DNA of 64,000 nt. It comes from Methanobrevibacter sp. YE315. Lineage in GTDB: Archaea; Methanobacteriota; Methanobacteria; Methanobacteriales; Methanobacteriaceae. The stretch covers positions 779,501 to 843,500 of the forward strand of contig NZ_CP010834.1 of NCBI RefSeq assembly GCF_001548675.1, read 5' to 3'. Under the pieces are notes generated by a model, which saw only the letters and a program-made list of their open reading frames with translations, did no database searches and was not told the DNA's origin. The stretch's first letter is position 1. Every line of letters starts with the position of its first letter. This document shows positions 7,203 through 16,731 of the stretch, piece by piece. The position numbers were made by a program, and so were the translations under genes.

Positions 7203-10200
7203 GTGTTTAAAATAAAAAAACTGAAATTTAGTATATTTATTATATTTATACTAATTTTTTCGATGTTACTAGTTAGTACAACATATGCGCTGGATACAAA
7301 TTCCAATCAAACGGCAATCAATGATGATTTTGATTCAATTCAGAAATTAATTGATGAGGCAAATCCAGGCCAAACAATTCATTTAGAAAACAAAACGTAT
7401 TTTGGAAGTGGTTCATCAATCAAAATCTATAAAAACATAGTTATTGAAGGTGATTCATCAAATACAATCTTGGATGCAAATTCTCAATCAAGTATCTTTG
7501 TCATCTCGCCGAAAGTTGATGTGAAACTCTACGGATTAACTTTTATTAATGGATATAATTCAACTGAAGGGGGAGCAATATACAATTCAGGAATATTGAC
7601 TATTGATAATTCCAAATTTATTGATAATTATGCAGATGGCGGTGCCATTCATAATGCTTGGAAAGGAAAATTAACAGTTTCAAATTCTTTATTTGATATG
7701 AATAATGCCAGTTTCGGTGCAGCTATTGACAATAATGAAGCTGATTTAACAATTATCAACACTACTTTCACCAATAATGCTTGTCTTGAAGGAGGAGCGA
7801 TTTACAATAGATTTGGCGAGTTTCTGATTTACAATTGTACATTCATCAACAATTCCGCTGCACGCGGTGGTGGAGTATATAACAATAGGGGATATATGGA
7901 AATCCATGATTCAAGGTTCATTTCCAACAATGTTTATGATTTAGGCGGTGGAATTAAAAGTTGGGGAACATGTGAAGTCTACGACACCATAGTTCAAAAC
8001 AACACTGCAAAACAGGGCGGTGGAATATATGTTTCCGAATATACATTATTGGCTAATAACTGTTTTATAGAAAACAACAATGCTGAATGGGGTGGAGGAA
8101 TATATGTTGAAGCAAAAGCTAAAGCCACAGTTAAAAATTCAAAAATCATCAATAATGGTGCCGTTAGAGGTGGAGGTATTGACTTAAATCAAGGAGCTCT
8201 TGATTTGACAAACTGCAGTGTGAACAATAATACTGCAGAGACCTACGGTGGTGGAATCTACTGTTCTTATCTGTCTTCTGCGATAAAAAATTCCGAAATC
8301 AACAACAATGCCGCAAAAAGGGGTGGAGCGGTTTATGTCAATAGCCAAAGGAACATCACAGTAAACATCACAAATGTCACAATTAAAAATAATATGGCCC
8401 AAAATGGTGGGGCGATCTTTAATCGTGCTGAAGTTAATCTGGTCAATGTTAATCTAACTTCAAACAGGGCAAATGAAAGTGGTGGAGCCATCTATAACAG
8501 AAAAATCACATCAATTGAAAATTGCCAAATCAATAATAACGAAGCTCCCGATAATGGAGGGGCCGTTTATAATGAATATGAATTGAATGTGAATAATGCT
8601 TCATTAAATTCAAATGAAGCCGAATTTGGTGGAGTAATTTATAACGATGGATTGGCGTATGTTAAAAATTCCATTTTAGATTCAAACAGGGCAAAAAATG
8701 GTGGAGCTATTTATAATACAAATAATCTTTTCATTGAAAGCTCAAAAGTCAATAAGAATGCTGCCACAAATTATGGTGGAGCCATTTATAATGTGTATGT
8801 TTTGAATGTGAATAATGTATCATTCAATTCAAATGAGGCAAGATTCGGTGGTGTGATTTACGGTAACACCTCAATGAACATTAAAAATTCTGCTTTCAAT
8901 TCAAATAAGGCATTTCAAGCCGGTGTGATATATTCAAAAACCAATCTGACTATTGACAACTCCCAATTTATTGAAAACAAAGTCACACATAATGCAGGAG
9001 TATTCTATTTTTCAAAAGGAAATGTGGAAATCGATAATTCAATATTCAAGCTTAACACAGGTGCTGATGAAGGAGGAGTAATCTTTAATTCAATGGCCAA
9101 TGTATTGGTGAACAATTCCCAATTCATTTCAAATGAGGCAACAAGCTATGGTGCTGCTGCAGACAATTCAGGACAATTGACTATTGAAAATTCCTTGTTT
9201 GATAATAATACTGCTTATGATGCTGCTGTGATTGATAATGATGGTATATTGACCATATCCAAATCTAAGTTCATAAATAACGTAGCTAAAACCAATGGTG
9301 GTGTTGTGGATAGTAAAAAACCGATTACTATTACAAGTTCCATTTTTGAAAACAATTGTGCAGTTTGTGGAGGTGCCATTTATAGGGGCAATGCAGTTGG
9401 TTGTCTGTTTGTTAATTGCCATGCCGAAAATGGAGGTGCTATTTATTTGGGCAATGCAACAGATTGTCTTTTTGTGAATTGTTCAGCTAATGATCATGCC
9501 GCTGTTATTTGTGAAGGTGTGGCTTCTGATTCATATTGCGTAAACTGCCATGATGCCTATGATGAGATAACATACCCTGAAGCTTGGAGTGATGAAAACT
9601 ATAATGATGGAAATTATGCATTCAAATCCGATTCTCCATTCATATACGGATATGCCGCGACATTTTCTAAAAATCCAAGTCAGGTATTGGTTGTTTCAGA
9701 ATTGGCCAGTGATGCGACAGGCAATATAAAATTCACAATCAAAGGTGCAACAATAAAAGTTAAAATAAAAGACGGCAAAGCAAAAGCATATTTCCATGAT
9801 TTAAGCACAGGAACATATCCTGTTGATGTTCAATATGAGGGGGATTCTGTTTATCCAAGTGATTCGATTTCCCTATTTATCAAAGTGGATGCGAACTATG
9901 CAATCACTTCACTTTCATCACATGATGTAGGGTATGGTCAGGATGCAGTGATTAAAATCGAGGTGGATGAAAATGCACCGGGCAATTTGGATGTTTCAGT
10001 AAATGGAGTCGTTCAAAAAGTCAAAATTACCAGTAAATCCTTGAATACTTCTTTCACCGGTTTAAAGATGGGGTCATATAATGTAACAGTGACCTATTCC
10101 GGAAGCGGCAAATACGTTCCTCAAAACATGACTTCCACATTCAATGTAGTTAAAGGAACTCCAATTAGTTCAGTTAATGTATCCAATCCTGTTGGCTTTG

Positions 10201-10970
10201 GCGATGATGCAATCATTAATGTTAACATGTTAAATAACCAAATCAATGGTAATGTGTGGTTTACTGTTTCTGATGAGAATAAAACTAAGATTTTAACAGA
10301 TAAATTCTCGATTGTAAATGGTGTTGCGTCTCGATCTATTCCTGGTCTTGGTTTAGGAAAATATTATCTCCACATCTATTATGCAGGCAATGCCCACTAT
10401 AATGCTCAAACCATTAAAACATCTTTTGATGTAGTCAAAAAAACTCCAATCAGTTCAGTTGATGTATCTAATTGTGCTCCGGGGGATAATGCAATTATTA
10501 AAGTTAAAGTGAATGGTGTCAACGGTAATATATGGTTTACTATCTCAGATGCAAACAGGACCAAGATTCTTACTAATAGTTGCCGAATAAATGATGGTTG
10601 GGCGATTATTTCAATTCCGGGCCTAAGTGTAGGCAAATATTATGTGCATATATATTATGCAGGAAATGTCCATTATAGTGCTCAAACCATTAAAACTAGC
10701 TTTGATGTGGCTAAAATTTCACCAGGGCTATCTGTCGCAAAAACAACTGTGGAAGGCAAGACAGTTCTTACTGCAAGCATTGCTAAAGATGCAAGGGGAA
10801 ATGTGAATTTTGCTGTCAACGGAAACACATACAAAGCCCCAATAGTTAAAGGCATAGCGACTGTAACACTGCCGGACTTGGCACCTGGTACATACACTCT
10901 TAAATCCAGCTATGGAGGTAATTACAAATATCTTGCAGAAACAAAAATGCGTACAATCACTATTAAATAG
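7203..10970 (+). CDS. Adhesin-like protein, long beta-helix with Ig-like C-terminal repeats
   Basis: This is a 1255-residue secreted surface protein. The signal peptide is rich in Ile/Phe (KKLKFSIFIIFILIFSMLLV) and ends near STTYA. Residues about 35-780 form a very long right-handed beta-helix, with a rung motif of the form GGAIYN / GGGIYV every 22-24 residues alternating with NNxA turns. The C-terminal third has Ig-like repeats: two units carry 'NGNVWFTVSDENKTKIL...GKYYLHIYYAGNAHY', and the last, with IAKDARGNVNFAVNGNTYKA, is nearly the same as the end of the next protein. The start is uncertain: GTG at 7203 lies within GGGGTG (7200-7205), which could instead serve as ribosome-binding site for an ATA codon at 7212. 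There is no C-terminal membrane helix. Confidence 0.85.
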   Translation: MFKIKKLKFSIFIIFILIFSMLLVSTTYALDTNSNQTAINDDFDSIQKLIDEANPGQTIHLENKTYFGSGSSIKIYKNIVIEGDSSNTILDANSQSSIFVISPKVDVKLYGLTFINGYNSTEGGAIYNSGILTIDNSKFIDNYADGGAIHNAWKGKLTVSNSLFDMNNASFGAAIDNNEADLTIINTTFTNNACLEGGAIYNRFGEFLIYNCTFINNSAARGGGVYNNRGYMEIHDSRFISNNVYDLGGGIKSWGTCEVYDTIVQNNTAKQGGGIYVSEYTLLANNCFIENNNAEWGGGIYVEAKAKATVKNSKIINNGAVRGGGIDLNQGALDLTNCSVNNNTAETYGGGIYCSYLSSAIKNSEINNNAAKRGGAVYVNSQRNITVNITNVTIKNNMAQNGGAIFNRAEVNLVNVNLTSNRANESGGAIYNRKITSIENCQINNNEAPDNGGAVYNEYELNVNNASLNSNEAEFGGVIYNDGLAYVKNSILDSNRAKNGGAIYNTNNLFIESSKVNKNAATNYGGAIYNVYVLNVNNVSFNSNEARFGGVIYGNTSMNIKNSAFNSNKAFQAGVIYSKTNLTIDNSQFIENKVTHNAGVFYFSKGNVEIDNSIFKLNTGADEGGVIFNSMANVLVNNSQFISNEATSYGAAADNSGQLTIENSLFDNNTAYDAAVIDNDGILTISKSKFINNVAKTNGGVVDSKKPITITSSIFENNCAVCGGAIYRGNAVGCLFVNCHAENGGAIYLGNATDCLFVNCSANDHAAVICEGVASDSYCVNCHDAYDEITYPEAWSDENYNDGNYAFKSDSPFIYGYAATFSKNPSQVLVVSELASDATGNIKFTIKGATIKVKIKDGKAKAYFHDLSTGTYPVDVQYEGDSVYPSDSISLFIKVDANYAITSLSSHDVGYGQDAVIKIEVDENAPGNLDVSVNGVVQKVKITSKSLNTSFTGLKMGSYNVTVTYSGSGKYVPQNMTSTFNVVKGTPISSVNVSNPVGFGDDAIINVNMLNNQINGNVWFTVSDENKTKILTDKFSIVNGVASRSIPGLGLGKYYLHIYYAGNAHYNAQTIKTSFDVVKKTPISSVDVSNCAPGDNAIIKVKVNGVNGNIWFTISDANRTKILTNSCRINDGWAIISIPGLSVGKYYVHIYYAGNVHYSAQTIKTSFDVAKISPGLSVAKTTVEGKTVLTASIAKDARGNVNFAVNGNTYKAPIVKGIATVTLPDLAPGTYTLKSSYGGNYKYLAETKMRTITIK

Positions 10971-11094
10971 TGAATTTATTTCTTTATTTTTAAAATAACG
11001 CATTTTATATAGTTTATTGAATTCAAAGGTAATTTGGGGATGTAATAGATTAGATTGTGTTAAGGAGATTGATTAATAGAATTTTATGAGAATA

Positions 11095-11155
11095 TATTTA
11101 TATCACGATAGTTATATTATTATATATCGTATTTGGAAAATTTGGAGTAATTAAT
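11095..11155 (+). promoter_or_regulatory. Promoter and inverted repeat upstream of third plus-strand adhesin-like gene
   Basis: A TATA-like TATTTATATC lies at about 11095-11104. An inverted repeat ACGATA (11105-11110) / TATCGT (11125-11130) follows, spanning the predicted transcription start, and then a TTGGAG ribosome-binding site at about 11140-11145 before the ATG at 11156. The repeat position suits an operator; this is inferred. Confidence 0.4.
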
Positions 11156-14100
11156 ATGAAATTTAAGAATATTTTATTAATATGTTCATTATTATTGGTT
11201 ACATTAATGTGTATGAGCTCCGTTGTAGCTTATGATAATGATATTAATTCAACTGATGGTTCATTATGGTTGGATACGCAATCAGATGAACAATTAAGTT
11301 TAGAAAATAATGTTGAAAATGAATTGTCGCAATATGAAGATTCGTTATTATCAACTCCAAAAACTATTATTGTTGAAGAGGTTGAAAAAGATCATAATGA
11401 GATGAATGAACCGACAATCCAAACAGCAATTGACGGTGCTAATGCAGGTGATACAATCATCATCAACGGTGAAAGCTATCAGCACTGTCATTTTATAGTA
11501 AATAAGCAACTGACAATTAAAAGTAATATTGGAACAACAATGGGAGTATGTTCCAGCACAGCATATTCAGGATATAGAGGTATATTTTATATAACTTCAG
11601 GAGGCAGCGGAACTGTCATTGAAGGATTTACAATCAACAATGAGGTAAACAATGCTAATGATTATGGAATACTTGTTAGCGGAGCATCAAATGTTATTAT
11701 AAAGGACTGTAAGATAACCAACAAAAGAACATCTTCGGATGCAATCCGAATAGAAAATTCACAAAATGTGCTGGTGGAAAATGTAACAGCTTACAAATCA
11801 GAAAATGGAATTAGAATCAAAAACTCTCAAAATGTTAATGTGACTGAATCCAGCATCTCAGGTTCAAAATATGGCGTAATGATTGTTGATTCAACAAATA
11901 CTCGAATTTTCTCAAATGATATTAGCGGAAATACAATTGCAGGAATAGCTGTGGCAGGAAACAGTGCATATTCCACAATACTTTCCAATAACATTTCAAA
12001 CGGCAATATCGGAGTCAACCTGACAAGTGCGGACCATGTTGATATTTTGAATAATTACATTGCATTCAACAGCAGGTATGGTGTTTATGTAAACTGCAAC
12101 ATTACCCAAATGAATATTAGAGGCAATTTCATCAATCAAAATGCCCAATATGATATTTTCAACGACCACAGGGTAAGAAACCTTTTTGTTCCTGGTGGTG
12201 AACAGATTCAGGTAATTACAAACAACTATATGATTGGTCATGCGGAAAGGCCGGTTTGGCGTCAAGTCTATGAATACAGGCCTGGCGAATATGTCGCCGA
12301 TTATACATATGATCCAGTTACTGATGAGTATACTTATGTCGGGGATGGAAATGGGGACTATTACGGACATCAAAGTGGAACATTCTTGGGATTCCTCTTT
12401 GAAATAAATCAAATGCTTGCTTGTCCGAATATTTTCTTCTACTATCCTACAGATGGGGTTACACCATGGACAAAAACAGGAAACTATAAACTCCAATTAA
12501 GTGACATCACCCAAGTGCGCAAAGGCACATATACAATCTCAATCGTTGATGAAAATGGCACCATTGCACAGGACTTGAGCAGCGTGCCTGTCACATTTTA
12601 TCTCAACAAAGCCGATAACCAGCCTATTCCTAAGGAAGGGGATGTCTATAAGATTGTATATATGAAAAACGGTACTGCAACAGTATCCTTTACAACTGAG
12701 AACTATCAGGAAACCGGAAATGTTTTACTTGCAAGTTTCCCAGGTATTGGAAATAACATCTATTCCAACAAAAACAGGCCTTATAAGACATTGGATATTT
12801 CAGATAATAATATTCCTGGCGATCAGGCTGAAACAAGAATCACAGTTTCAGATTTAAACACTTATCCTAAATCAAATGATTTATTCACTGCTGTCTTGTC
12901 TGATGTGGATGGCAATTTTATAGCGGACCAGTCTTTAACATTCAACATCAATTCAAAAAACTATACCGCGATAACCGATAGGGAAGGTAAAGCCAGCATA
13001 AAGGTCTATGAGAGTAATGAAGGATCATATCCAATCACTGTCTACTATGCTGGAGATGATGATTATGATTCAAGCAGTGCCCAAGCTAGTGTTGTTGTTA
13101 AAAAGATGACTGTTGAAATCATATCTTCCGATGTTAATATGGTTCCGGGAATGGCTGAAAACTATTCAGTAACCTTGATTGATGAGTGTAATCAAACAAT
13201 TGCCAATCAGAATGTTGTTTTCACCGTAAACAAAAAATCATACACAGTTAAAACAAATGCAAATGGTGTTGCATCTCAAGAGTTAAGTTTTGCCACAGAA
13301 GGCACCTACAGCATTGTCAGCAAATTTGCAGGATCAGCCCAATACGGCAGCACTTCAAATATAAATGAGATAAATGTTCAATATTCATCAAAAGAAACTA
13401 TCTTAACTGTTCCTGCAGTCACCATTCCTCCTAATACTGATAGGATATATACCATTTCTTTAAAGAATGAATTGGGGGAAGGCATTTCAGATCAAAGTGT
13501 TACAATTAAAGTGAATGGAAAAACATATAATGAGATTACAGACGACAATGGCCAGGTCAATTTAAATGTCAACTTACCATCAATCAAATCTTATGGCGTA
13601 AGGGCATCCTATGATGGAAACATGATTTATAAAAGTGCTTCAGCAAGCGGAACAATCAAGGTTGTAAAGGCTGTCACTGTATTGGAAAGCTATGACAGAA
13701 CCTTTGCCAAAGATTCAGACAAAGCGTATTCCGTAATCTTAAAAGATGACTCCGGTTATGCTTTGGTCGATGAAGAAATTATATTCAAATACGATGGCAA
13801 AAGTGTTACAAAAACAACAGATTCAGATGGTATCGCTACCGTCAATTTGGATTCTACATTAAAATCATTTGACATTGAATCTGTACATGAAGAAAACGAC
13901 AGATATACTTCAGCTTCAAGCACCAATAGGATTACAATCTCAGATAAAACTGGTGTGGTGTTTGTTGATGATGGATTGCCTAACTCAGAAATACAAAGGA
14001 TTTTGGACAGCTGTAAAAATGGGGACAATGTGGAATTTTTAGGCAACAATTACACTGATGTGGCATTGAATGTCACTAAGCCATTGAATATTTATTCCCA

Positions 14101-16078
14101 AAACAGAGCAATCTTAAATGCTAAATCAAACAATCCAGTATTTAAGATTACTGCTTCCAACGTGGTAATTTCCAATTTCACAATCATTGCAGATTCATAT
14201 GATGCAATTGAAATAGCAAATGCCAGAAAAGTCATCATTCAGGATAACATAATTACAAATGTATGGGATGAATCACAAAGTGCAGATTATTTAAGTGGTG
14301 AGGTTCCAATTCCAGGTTATGGAGTAAACATTTCCGCATCCAAAAACATACAGATTCTCAATAATGACATAAGCTTATTTGAAAGTGGAATATATATGGA
14401 AGATGTGCTTTATGCCGTCATTACTGGAAATACCATAAGGGAAAACAATTACGGCATCAAATACGGATTTGGTGTATCAAATACTAGAATCGCAAACAAT
14501 ACCATAATCAACAGCATTGGTCTGTACACAATGGAGGTTCCTGAAGGGCCTAGCGGATACGGTATTTTCCTCAACAATTCTGCAGTGAACGTTACAATTA
14601 CAAGAAATGTCATTACATGGAACCATATGGGTATCTCAATAGATGCGAACTATTCAACAAACATTGTAATCACATCCAATTGGATTTCCGATAGTGTTCT
14701 TGAAGGAATCAGATTTAATGAAGGCTATGATTTGGCTGAAAATGCAGTTGAACCTAAAGTGACAAACAATGCAATTTATAGAAATGCAAGAGGTCCAAGC
14801 ATGATGATTTTAGGCGAATTGAGTGCAAATCCTGCAGGAATCTACGGTCCGGGAGTATTCAACGATTCCCTAAAACTGAAACTTAATCCGAATTGGTATG
14901 GTAAAAACCAAATCATTACCTGGGACAACGATACAGGTATTGTTGGATATGGAACAATGTGTCCGAGAATCAAAACAACACCGATTGCATTCAACGAAAT
15001 CGAATGTGAAACTCCGGGCACATATTCAATCACTTTCTATAAGAACGGCAAAGTCGCCTCTGCTCTTCCTAGATTTGACATGTATGCCACTTTAAACAAT
15101 GAAACTGAAGTTGTATTCGATGTTGTCAATGGTGTGGGAACATTTTCATTTGATATAGATGATTTTGATTTGACATATAATGAAATCCAAGTATCCATAG
15201 GGTCTTTGACAGATCAGGACAGGATTTTCAAAGCAGAAATGACCAAAATATTGAACTCCAGTGAAATTCCGACCTTCAGCGGAGGAGTATCACCGTCTGT
15301 TGTTGGCCATGGAGATGATGCCATCATCAATGTCACCATGTTGACCAATACAATCAACGGAAATATATGGTTTACAATCTCTGATGAGAATAAAACCAAA
15401 ATCTTGACAGATAAAATCCATATTGAGAATGGCAGTGCTATCAGAACCATTTCAAACCTTGATGCAGGCAAATATTACTTGCACTTGTATTATGCAGGAA
15501 ACTCCCGATATCATGCACAGACTGTTAAAGGAAGCTTTGAAGTTGTCATGAAGACTCCAATCGATTCAGTCAATGTTTCCAATTGGACACCAAATGAGGA
15601 TGTAACAGTCAAAGTCAAAATGAACGGTGTCAACGGTAATGTCTGGTATACAGTCTCTGATGAGAACAACACAAAAATAGTAACCGACAAGATTCACATT
15701 GAAGATGGATGGGCAATAACTTCCCTTCCGGCTATCAAGGTTGGCAAATACCGCTTGCATGTATATTATGCAGGTAATGCTCATTATGCTGCCCAAAGCG
15801 TCGATATGGACTTTGAAGTGACTAAAATTTCGCCGGAGATGGTAGTTTATAAAACTATTGTGGATGATAATGTGGTCCTTACTGCAAACATTGCCAAGGA
15901 TGCAAGGGGAAATGTCAATTTTGCTGTTAATGGAAACACCTACAAAGCCCAAATAGTCAAGGGCGTTGCAACGGTTACATTATCTGGCTTGGCACATGGT
16001 TCTTACACGCTGAAAACCAGCTACGGCGGTAACTACAAATACCTTCCGGAAACACAAACACGTACAATTGTAGTTTAA
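11156..16078 (+). CDS. Giant adhesin-like protein with two beta-helix regions and multiple Ig-like domains
   Basis: This 1640-residue protein starts at an ATG preceded by TTGGAG. The signal peptide is MKFKNILLICSLLLVTLMCM, ending about SSVVA. Residues about 80-400 form a first parallel beta-helix of the PbH1 / periplasmic copper-binding NosD-like type, with NVLVENVTAYKSENGI-type rungs. Residues about 440-930 hold Ig-like (Big_1-type) domains, each with YTA..D..GKA-type strands and a YYAGDDDY-like ending. Residues about 940-1230 form a second beta-helix. The C-terminal 280 residues are Ig-like repeats nearly matching those of the preceding protein, including IAKDARGNVNFAVNGNTYKA, which suggests a shared wall-binding module. 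No membrane anchor is visible. A 9-bp hairpin terminator follows directly. Confidence 0.85.
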   Translation: MKFKNILLICSLLLVTLMCMSSVVAYDNDINSTDGSLWLDTQSDEQLSLENNVENELSQYEDSLLSTPKTIIVEEVEKDHNEMNEPTIQTAIDGANAGDTIIINGESYQHCHFIVNKQLTIKSNIGTTMGVCSSTAYSGYRGIFYITSGGSGTVIEGFTINNEVNNANDYGILVSGASNVIIKDCKITNKRTSSDAIRIENSQNVLVENVTAYKSENGIRIKNSQNVNVTESSISGSKYGVMIVDSTNTRIFSNDISGNTIAGIAVAGNSAYSTILSNNISNGNIGVNLTSADHVDILNNYIAFNSRYGVYVNCNITQMNIRGNFINQNAQYDIFNDHRVRNLFVPGGEQIQVITNNYMIGHAERPVWRQVYEYRPGEYVADYTYDPVTDEYTYVGDGNGDYYGHQSGTFLGFLFEINQMLACPNIFFYYPTDGVTPWTKTGNYKLQLSDITQVRKGTYTISIVDENGTIAQDLSSVPVTFYLNKADNQPIPKEGDVYKIVYMKNGTATVSFTTENYQETGNVLLASFPGIGNNIYSNKNRPYKTLDISDNNIPGDQAETRITVSDLNTYPKSNDLFTAVLSDVDGNFIADQSLTFNINSKNYTAITDREGKASIKVYESNEGSYPITVYYAGDDDYDSSSAQASVVVKKMTVEIISSDVNMVPGMAENYSVTLIDECNQTIANQNVVFTVNKKSYTVKTNANGVASQELSFATEGTYSIVSKFAGSAQYGSTSNINEINVQYSSKETILTVPAVTIPPNTDRIYTISLKNELGEGISDQSVTIKVNGKTYNEITDDNGQVNLNVNLPSIKSYGVRASYDGNMIYKSASASGTIKVVKAVTVLESYDRTFAKDSDKAYSVILKDDSGYALVDEEIIFKYDGKSVTKTTDSDGIATVNLDSTLKSFDIESVHEENDRYTSASSTNRITISDKTGVVFVDDGLPNSEIQRILDSCKNGDNVEFLGNNYTDVALNVTKPLNIYSQNRAILNAKSNNPVFKITASNVVISNFTIIADSYDAIEIANARKVIIQDNIITNVWDESQSADYLSGEVPIPGYGVNISASKNIQILNNDISLFESGIYMEDVLYAVITGNTIRENNYGIKYGFGVSNTRIANNTIINSIGLYTMEVPEGPSGYGIFLNNSAVNVTITRNVITWNHMGISIDANYSTNIVITSNWISDSVLEGIRFNEGYDLAENAVEPKVTNNAIYRNARGPSMMILGELSANPAGIYGPGVFNDSLKLKLNPNWYGKNQIITWDNDTGIVGYGTMCPRIKTTPIAFNEIECETPGTYSITFYKNGKVASALPRFDMYATLNNETEVVFDVVNGVGTFSFDIDDFDLTYNEIQVSIGSLTDQDRIFKAEMTKILNSSEIPTFSGGVSPSVVGHGDDAIINVTMLTNTINGNIWFTISDENKTKILTDKIHIENGSAIRTISNLDAGKYYLHLYYAGNSRYHAQTVKGSFEVVMKTPIDSVNVSNWTPNEDVTVKVKMNGVNGNVWYTVSDENNTKIVTDKIHIEDGWAITSLPAIKVGKYRLHVYYAGNAHYAAQSVDMDFEVTKISPEMVVYKTIVDDNVVLTANIAKDARGNVNFAVNGNTYKAQIVKGVATVTLSGLAHGSYTLKTSYGGNYKYLPETQTRTIVV

Positions 16079-16120
16079 TAGGGAATCTTATTTCTCTATT
16101 ATTTTTTTTATTTTTTTAGC
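16077..16120 (+). terminator. Hairpin terminator after giant adhesin-like gene
   Basis: The bases 16077-16100 fold into a 9-bp stem (AATAGGGAA with TTTCTCTATT, one G-U pair, 6-base loop). It is followed by a T-rich tract to about 16120 and overlaps the stop codon. Confidence 0.65.
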
Positions 16121-16276
16121 AATTATGTTAAAAATTTCGATATTTATCATTTTTCATATAGATTTCATAATTCTTTAAATCTTTTTTTCAAAATAAGTTT
16201 ATTTTAATTAATCATAGCTATCTTTAAATCACTATTTTTATAATCCCCTATGAAAATAATCAACGATATATTGAAT

Positions 16277-16678
16277 TTAATCAACTTTAAAGTTGCATTC
16301 GCTACAGGATTTTGTTTGGAATTTCACAACCCCTCCGCACTCGGGACATAACCACCTTTCACGGTCTTGGCTCATCATGCGCCCGATGCCAGTAGTCTTG
16401 ATTCTTTTTGCACTGTCCAATGTATTCAAATCATGCCTTTTGACATACTTTTTGGAGTGCTTTTTAATTAGGGGACATGGAAACTCACTGCAGCGTCCGC
16501 AATAGCTGAAATTCTTAGTGTCAAAACAAGTTTTAATCTTACATTTTAAGCTGGCTTTGCTTTTCCCGTCATCACTAATCAAGCAGCCTGCACATGGGTT
16601 CTGGTATTTTTCACAGCTAATGCAATTGATTCCGCAAGGCGCAAGTAGTTTCGGATTTATTTCATCAGGCATTTTCAT
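16277..16678 (-). CDS. DUF3795 cysteine-rich protein
   Basis: This 133-residue protein has the DUF3795 opening LAPCGINCISCEKYQNPCAGC at about residues 12-32, further Cys pairs (CKIKTC, CGRCSEFPC) and a C-terminal CPECGG...CSEC zinc-ribbon-like segment. The family is widespread in methanogens and anaerobic bacteria. Its function is not established, but the cysteine spacing points to zinc or Fe-S binding. The ATG at 16678 has a weak GAGTG-like ribosome-binding site upstream. It is divergent from the adjacent glycosyltransferase gene, with only 53 bases between the starts, so the promoters overlap. Confidence 0.8.
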   Translation of the reverse strand: MKMPDEINPKLLAPCGINCISCEKYQNPCAGCLISDDGKSKASLKCKIKTCFDTKNFSYCGRCSEFPCPLIKKHSKKYVKRHDLNTLDSAKRIKTTGIGRMMSQDRERWLCPECGGVVKFQTKSCSECNFKVD

Positions 16679-16731
16679 GTTAACACTCTCAAAGATAAGT
16701 TATATATCTATTCAATAATAAATATTACTTC

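Noticed and set aside
7500-9500. Regular short repeats that might be a CRISPR array
   Set aside because: The periodicity is the 22-24 residue beta-helix rung of a coding frame. The repeats are degenerate and there are no constant repeats with unique spacers.
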